DNA of 37,646 nt, from assembly GCF_029991245.1 (NCBI RefSeq), contig NZ_JAIVFO010000026.1:1-37646 (forward strand). Direction: 5' to 3'. Origin of the DNA: Xanthobacter autotrophicus (GTDB taxonomy: Bacteria; Pseudomonadota; Alphaproteobacteria; Rhizobiales; Xanthobacteraceae). The notes below the pieces were generated by a model, which was not told where the DNA came from, ran no database searches, and saw nothing but the letters and a program-made list of their open reading frames with translations. Positions 33,286-37,646 of this stretch are shown in pieces; position 1 is the first letter of the stretch; each line of letters starts with the position of its first letter. A program made the translations under genes and the position numbers.

Positions 33286-34590
33286 ATGCTCGGTTTGCTG
33301 GGACAGGCGACCAGGGGTTTCGGGGCGCTCGCCGCCGCCGCCGCCATCGTGGGCACGATGGGAATGGGCGTGGCCAAGGCGCAGGAGACCATCAAGGTCG
33401 GCATCCTGCATTCTTTGTCGGGCACGATGGCCATCAGCGAGACGACGCTAAAGGACGCCATGCTCATGCTCATCGAAGAGCAGAACAAGAAGGGCGGCCT
33501 CCTGGGCAAGAAGCTCGAGGCCGTGGTGGTGGACCCCGCTTCCAACTGGCCGCTGTTCGCCGAAAAGGCGCGCGAGCTGATCACCAAGGACAAGGTCGCC
33601 GCCGTGTTCGGCTGCTGGACCTCGGTCAGCCGCAAGTCGGTGCTGCCGGTGTTCAAGGAACTCAACAACATCCTCTTCTACCCGGTCCAGTATGAGGGCG
33701 AGGAGAGCGAGCGCAACGTGTTCTATACCGGCGCCGCCCCGAACCAGCAGGCCATTCCCGCGGTGGATTACCTCGCCAACGACGAGAAGGTGGAGCGCTG
33801 GGTGCTGGCGGGCACCGACTATGTCTATCCCCGCACCACCAACAAGATCCTCGAAGCCTATCTGAAGTCCCGCGGCGTGAAGGCCGAGGACATCATGATC
33901 AATTACACGCCGTTCGGCCATTCCGACTGGCAGACCATCGTGTCCGACATCAAGAAGTTCGGCTCGGCGGGCAAGAAGACTGCGGTGGTCTCCACCATCA
34001 ATGGTGATGCCAACGTGCCGTTCTACAAGGAGCTGTCCAACCAGGGCATCAGCGCCAAGGATATTCCCGTGGTCGCCTTCTCGGTGGGCGAGGAAGAACT
34101 GGCCGGCATCGACACCAAGCCCCTCGCCGGCCACCTTGCGGCATGGAACTACTTCATGTCCATCGACACGCCGGAGAACAAGGACTTTATCGCCAAGTGG
34201 CACGCCTTCACCAAGAACCCGAAGCGCGTCACCAATGACCCAATGGAGGCCCATTACATCGGCTTCAACATGTGGGTGAAGGCGGTGGAGAAGGCCGGCA
34301 CGACCGACCAGGACAAGGTCATCGCCGCGCTGCCGGGCATCAAGCAGGCCAACCTCACCGGCGGCGTCTCCGAGATGCTCCCCAACCACCACATCACCAA
34401 GCCGGTCTTCATCGGCGAGATCGAGGGCAACGGCCAGTTCGACGTGGTGTGGAAGACCAAGGACCTCATCCCCGGCGAAGCCTGGTCGCGCTACCTCGAA
34501 GGCTCCAAGAATTTGGTGGCCGACTGGGTGAAGCTGAACTGCGGCAACTTCGACACCGTCAAGAACGTCTGCCTCTCGGCGGCCAAGTGA
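33286..34590 (+). CDS. urtA: urea ABC transporter substrate-binding protein UrtA
   Basis: A 434-residue periplasmic binding protein of the branched-chain amino acid/amide family. The signal peptide is cleaved after AKA (residue 32). The UrtA hallmarks are IKVGILHSLSGTMAISE, VFGCWTSVSRKSVLPVF, LFYPVQYEGEE and TGAAPNQQAIPAV. These distinguish it from leucine or short-chain amide receptors. GGGGAGAG precedes the ATG by about 6 bases. It is first in the urt operon behind a sigma-54 promoter. Its stop codon lies in the first unit of a 14-base tandem repeat. Confidence 0.96.
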   Translation: MLGLLGQATRGFGALAAAAAIVGTMGMGVAKAQETIKVGILHSLSGTMAISETTLKDAMLMLIEEQNKKGGLLGKKLEAVVVDPASNWPLFAEKARELITKDKVAAVFGCWTSVSRKSVLPVFKELNNILFYPVQYEGEESERNVFYTGAAPNQQAIPAVDYLANDEKVERWVLAGTDYVYPRTTNKILEAYLKSRGVKAEDIMINYTPFGHSDWQTIVSDIKKFGSAGKKTAVVSTINGDANVPFYKELSNQGISAKDIPVVAFSVGEEELAGIDTKPLAGHLAAWNYFMSIDTPENKDFIAKWHAFTKNPKRVTNDPMEAHYIGFNMWVKAVEKAGTTDQDKVIAALPGIKQANLTGGVSEMLPNHHITKPVFIGEIEGNGQFDVVWKTKDLIPGEAWSRYLEGSKNLVADWVKLNCGNFDTVKNVCLSAAK

Positions 34591-34654
34591 GCGGATTCAA
34601 GTGAGCGGATTCAAGTGAGCGCATCCAAGTGAGCGGACCCGCCTGAGCGCATCC
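34585..34654. repeat. 14-base tandem repeat overlapping the urtA stop
   Basis: Five units of 14 bases: AAGTGAGCGGATTC twice, AAGTGAGCGCATCC, AAGTGAGCGGACCC and the diverged GCCTGAGCGCATCC. Each carries TGA. The first TGA is the urtA stop, and because 14 is not a multiple of 3 the later ones fall in the other frames. Confidence 0.9.
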
Positions 34655-34753
34655 GCGCGAGCTTCGCGTCCCGGTGGGCGCGGAATTGGCGGGCGTGGAT
34701 TTTTTAAGCCTTTGATCTCGAAAGCCTCTCGTACCGTCCCGCAAGGGGCGCTC

Positions 34754-34783
34754 CTCCCTCTCCCCGGCAACGGGGAGGGGGAG
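34754..34783 (+). terminator. urtA-urtB intergenic hairpin with GCAA tetraloop
   Basis: A 13-base arm ending TCTCCCCG pairs with one beginning CGGGGAGG, 12 of 13 positions matched, closed by a GCAA (GNRA) loop. There is no T tract. In a transporter operon such hairpins usually stabilise the upstream binding-protein mRNA or attenuate transcription; which applies here is unknown. Confidence 0.45.
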
Positions 34784-34842
34784 CCTCGCTCTTCCCGTCG
34801 CGAGCTGCCGGCACCGCCGGCTGCGCTGGAGCGGATACCTTC

Positions 34843-36501
34843 ATGATGCGCCTGCGCCTTTCCGTTCCGCCGGCCCTCGCGCGCCTCCTCGCGCTTCCCC
34901 TTCTCGCCTTTCTTCCGGCCGTCCTTGTCTTGGCCGTCCTCTTGCCCGCCGGCGCCGTGCGCGCCCAGGGCCAGGGCGACATTTCGGCCATCGTCGCGAA
35001 ATTCGCGAACGACAGCTATTCGGATACGTCGGACGCGCTGGTCGAGCTTTCGGCCACCGGCAGCGCCCAGGCCGCAGCTGTGGTGGAGGCGCTCGGCGCC
35101 GGCCGGCTGGTGTTCGATCCGGCCACCAAGGCGGTCTATATCCGCACCCCCGCCGGCATAGCCGACGCCGCCACCGGCACCATCGTGGCCAATGCGCCGG
35201 CCAACCTCTCCGTGGTGCGCGCCAACAACCGGGTGCGCCGCGCCATCGATGCGGCCTCCGGCGCGCTCTCGCTGCTCAATCCCGATCCGGTCCGCCGCGC
35301 CGACGCGGCCGCCGCCGTGTTCAAGTCGCGCGATGCCGCGGCGCTGGCGACGGTGGAAGCCGCCATCGCCAAGGAGACGGTGGCCAGCGTGAAGGAAACG
35401 CTGGAGCAGGCCCGCGCCGCCATCCTCGTCGGCAAGGCGGAAGTGCCGGAGGCCGTGCGGCTCCTCGCCATCCAGAAGATCACCGCCCGCGGCGACCAGG
35501 AGGCCATCAGCCTGCTGCGCAGCCTGCCGGCGGATGCTCCCGCCAGCCTCAAGGCGGCAGCGGAGGCCGGCATCGCCAAGGTGGAACAGAACCTCAGGTT
35601 CTGGGCCGTGGCGCAGAATGTCTGGTACGGCCTGTCGCTGGGCTCGGTGCTGCTGCTGGCGGCCATCGGGCTTGCCATCACCTTCGGTGTCATGGGCGTC
35701 ATCAACATGGCCCACGGCGAGATGGTGATGCTGGGCGCCTACACCACATTCGTGGTGCAGGACTTCATCCGCCATTCGGCCCCCGGCCTGTTCGACTGGT
35801 CCCTCGCCATCGCCCTGCCGCTGGCCTTCCTGTTCACGGGGCTGGTGGGCATCCTCATCGAGCGCACGGTGATCCGCTTCCTCTACGGCCGGCCGCTGGA
35901 GACGCTGCTCGCCACCTGGGGTGTCTCGCTGATCCTCCAGCAGGCGGTGCGTTCCGTGTTCGGCCCCACCAACCAGGAGGTGGGAGCGCCCTCGTGGATG
36001 TCCGGGGCGTTCCAGGTGGGGCAATTGTCCATCACCTACAACCGCCTGTGGATCATCGTCTTCGCGCTGCTGGTGTTCTTCGCGCTGTTGCTGGTGCTGA
36101 AGCGCACGCCGCTCGGCCTTTATGTGCGCGCGGTGACGCAGAACCGGCGCATGGCGGCGGCCATGGGCATCCGCACCGGACGCATCGATGCGCTCACCTT
36201 CGGCCTCGGCTCCGGCATCGCCGGCATCGCGGGCGTGGCGCTGTCGCAGATCGATAACGTGAGCCCGAACCTTGGGCAGGGCTACATCATCGACAGCTTC
36301 ATGGTGGTGGTGTTCGGCGGGGTGGGGAACCTCTGGGGCACGCTGGTGGGCGCCTTCACGCTGGGCATCGCCAACAAGCTGCTGGAGCCCTTCGCCGGCG
36401 CCGTGCTGGGCAAGATCCTTCTGCTCGTCTTCATCATCCTGTTCATCCAGAAGCGCCCGCGCGGCCTGTTCGCGCTCAAGGGCCGGGCGGTGGAATCGTG
36501 A
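34843..36501 (+). CDS. urtB: urea ABC transporter permease UrtB
   Basis: A 552-residue LivH-like permease. The N-terminal export signal (about 1-44, ending VRAQ) is followed by a soluble extracytoplasmic domain (about 45-255) built of short helical repeats, typical of UrtB and absent from LivH. From about 258 come the membrane helices, with GVMGVINMAHGEMVMLGAY, GRPLETLLATWGVSL, and the C-terminal INKLLEP-like and KRPRGLFALKGR segments. ATGs at 34843 and 34846 are both possible. It lies 252 bases after urtA in the same operon. Confidence 0.95.
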   Translation: MMRLRLSVPPALARLLALPLLAFLPAVLVLAVLLPAGAVRAQGQGDISAIVAKFANDSYSDTSDALVELSATGSAQAAAVVEALGAGRLVFDPATKAVYIRTPAGIADAATGTIVANAPANLSVVRANNRVRRAIDAASGALSLLNPDPVRRADAAAAVFKSRDAAALATVEAAIAKETVASVKETLEQARAAILVGKAEVPEAVRLLAIQKITARGDQEAISLLRSLPADAPASLKAAAEAGIAKVEQNLRFWAVAQNVWYGLSLGSVLLLAAIGLAITFGVMGVINMAHGEMVMLGAYTTFVVQDFIRHSAPGLFDWSLAIALPLAFLFTGLVGILIERTVIRFLYGRPLETLLATWGVSLILQQAVRSVFGPTNQEVGAPSWMSGAFQVGQLSITYNRLWIIVFALLVFFALLLVLKRTPLGLYVRAVTQNRRMAAAMGIRTGRIDALTFGLGSGIAGIAGVALSQIDNVSPNLGQGYIIDSFMVVVFGGVGNLWGTLVGAFTLGIANKLLEPFAGAVLGKILLLVFIILFIQKRPRGLFALKGRAVES

Positions 36502-36524
36502 GAGGCGCGGCCGCAATTTGTTTC

Positions 36525-36655
36525 CCCTCTCCCCTCGCGGGAGAGGGTGCCGCGCGCAGCGCGGTGGGTGAGGGGGTGCTGCCCGCTCGCTCTGCTGGGC
36601 AAGGTCTCGCGCAGCCCAACCCCTCACCCCGACCCTCTCCCGCAAGGGGAGAGGG
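36525..36655. repeat. large palindromic intergenic repeat between urtB and urtC
   Basis: Two hairpins of the CCCTCTCCC/GGGAGAGGG type (36525-36547 and 36633-36655) face each other. Between them GGGTGAGGGG (36566-36575) pairs with CCCCTCACCC (36620-36629). The whole block can therefore fold as one long inverted repeat. Similar GAGAGGG palindromes are common between genes in many proteobacteria. The hairpin at 34754 has related sequence. Confidence 0.8.
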
Positions 36656-36712
36656 AGGCCGTCGCGCTCGACCGCACCCTCTGTGCGAAGTCATCGCAGG
36701 GAGCCATTGCGC

Positions 36713-37646
36713 ATGAACCGCTCCGGCATCATCGACCGCACCGGCGGCATCTTCCTTCTCGTCATGCTGGCGGTGGCGGTGCTGGTGCCGGCCTCCAACT
36801 TGCTGCTGCCCCCCGGCCATCCGCTGCATGTGCCGGACTACATGATCCCGCTGCTCGGCAAGTACCTCACCTATGCGCTGCTCGCCGTGGCGGTGGATCT
36901 GGTGTGGGGCTATTGCGGCGTGCTCTCGCTGGGGCACGGCGCCTTCTTCGCGCTGGGCGGCTACGCCATGGGCATGTACCTCATGCGCCAGATCGGTCCG
37001 CGCGGCGTCTATGGCGATCCGGTGCTGCCCGACTTCATGGTGTTCCTGAATTACAAGGAGCTGCCGTGGTTCTGGTACGGGTTCGACATGTTCCCCTTCG
37101 CCATGCTCATGGTGGTGCTGGTGCCGGGGGCGCTGGCCTTCGTGTTCGGCTGGTTCGCCTTCCGCTCGCGGGTCACGGGCGTGTATCTCTCCATCATCAC
37201 CCAGGCCATGACATTCGCGCTCATGCTCGCGTTCTTCCGCAACGACATGGGCTTCGGCGGCAATAACGGCCTCACCGATTTCAAGGATATCCTGGGCTTT
37301 CCCATCTCGGCCCCGAACACGCGGCTGACCTTGTTTGTGGCGTCGGCGGTGGCGCTGGCTTTGGGCTATCTCATCTGCCGGGCGCTGGTCACCTCCAAGT
37401 ACGGCAAGGTGCTGGTGGCGGTGCGCGACGCGGAGAGCCGCACCCGCTTCCTCGGTTACCGGGTGCAGAACTACAAGCTGGTGGCGTGGGTGCTGTCCGC
37501 CATGCTGGCGGGCGTCGCCGGCGCGCTCTACGTGCCGCAGGTGGGCATCATCAACCCGTCCGAGTTCGCCCCGGCCCAGTCCATCGAGATGGTGATCTGG
37601 GTGGCGGTGGGCGGGCGCGGCACGCTGGTGGGGGCCTGTCTCTTAT
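36713..37646 (+). CDS. urtC: urea ABC transporter permease UrtC, 3' truncated by window end
   Basis: The first 308 codons of a LivM-like permease. It has a helix at about 10-32, LGKYLTYALLAVAVDLVWGYCGVLSLGHGAFFALGGYAMG (the conserved helix pair with LSLGHGAF), YLSIITQAMTFALMLAFFRND, GGNNGLTDFK and the VRDAESRTRFLGY coupling loop. The frame runs off the window. The final codons read Cys-Leu-Leu where the family has Val-Leu-Gly, because the last 11 bases are a sequencing adapter. Native sequence ends near 37636. CAGGGAG lies about 8 bases before the ATG. Confidence 0.95.
   Translation, partial: MNRSGIIDRTGGIFLLVMLAVAVLVPASNLLLPPGHPLHVPDYMIPLLGKYLTYALLAVAVDLVWGYCGVLSLGHGAFFALGGYAMGMYLMRQIGPRGVYGDPVLPDFMVFLNYKELPWFWYGFDMFPFAMLMVVLVPGALAFVFGWFAFRSRVTGVYLSIITQAMTFALMLAFFRNDMGFGGNNGLTDFKDILGFPISAPNTRLTLFVASAVALALGYLICRALVTSKYGKVLVAVRDAESRTRFLGYRVQNYKLVAWVLSAMLAGVAGALYVPQVGIINPSEFAPAQSIEMVIWVAVGGRGTLVGACLL
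37636..37646. other. Nextera transposon-end adapter remnant (artefact)
   Basis: The last 11 bases are CTGTCTCTTAT, the start of the Tn5 mosaic-end sequence used in Nextera libraries. They break the conserved GTLVGA segment of UrtC at the point where they begin, so this is untrimmed adapter at a contig end. Confidence 0.9.

Overview
The window is GC-rich (high G/C at third codon positions), densely coding alphaproteobacterial DNA. The gene set suggests a Rhizobiales chromosome, probably Xanthobacteraceae (Xanthobacter/Azorhizobium-like). The signs are a GPR-like giant coiled-coil polarity protein, RibBX-type riboflavin enzyme, EcfG-type stress promoters, RIME-like palindromes, a Nif11-type peptide and a urea uptake operon with a sigma-54 promoter. 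The genus is an inference. No rRNA, CRISPR, phage or transposase gene is seen. The last 11 bases match the Nextera transposon end, so the window ends at a contig edge.

Layout. 1-197: a palindromic repeat cluster. 198-6430 (minus): a giant hendecad-repeat membrane protein, a ParA/MinD-like ATPase and a P1-family peptidase. 6747-10907: an adrenodoxin-type ferredoxin (+), a periplasmic SH3 protein (-), a glyoxylate-reductase-type dehydrogenase (+) and a TPR/glycosyltransferase-like protein (+). 10936-16693 (minus): a tightly packed run of prenyl diphosphate synthase, ABC exporter ATPase and permease, ccmC, ccmD, ccmG and a MoeB-type enzyme. Type 2 IPP isomerase (+) is transcribed divergently from the prenyl synthase, giving an isoprenoid pair.

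17948-26682: a DUF1194 vWA-like protein, an HTH-RibBX fusion with its own operator-like promoter, a stress-promoter PRC-barrel protein, chorismate synthase, a CNNM/CorC membrane protein (+), an unrecognised conserved protein, a histidine phosphatase, a small secreted protein and FabI. 26851-26927: tRNA-Pro(CGG).

27267-32560: an MFS permease coupled to a membrane protein with a putative cysteine-peptidase-like tail. Divergent from these is a Nif11-like leader peptide gene. Then come MgtE and a beta-carbonic anhydrase (minus). 32703-32845: a 25-residue membrane peptide behind a consensus EcfG promoter. 33220-37646: a consensus sigma-54 promoter followed by urtA, urtB and partial urtC, the urea ABC transporter, with repeats and hairpins in the gaps between genes.

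The observations most worth following are: the HTH-RibBX fusion with a predicted leaderless promoter, an overlapping dyad and a second internal start; the Nif11-like gene facing a membrane peptidase-like protein plus exporter; the EcfG-promoter 25-residue peptide; and the roughly 60 uninterrupted 11-residue repeats of the polarity-type protein.
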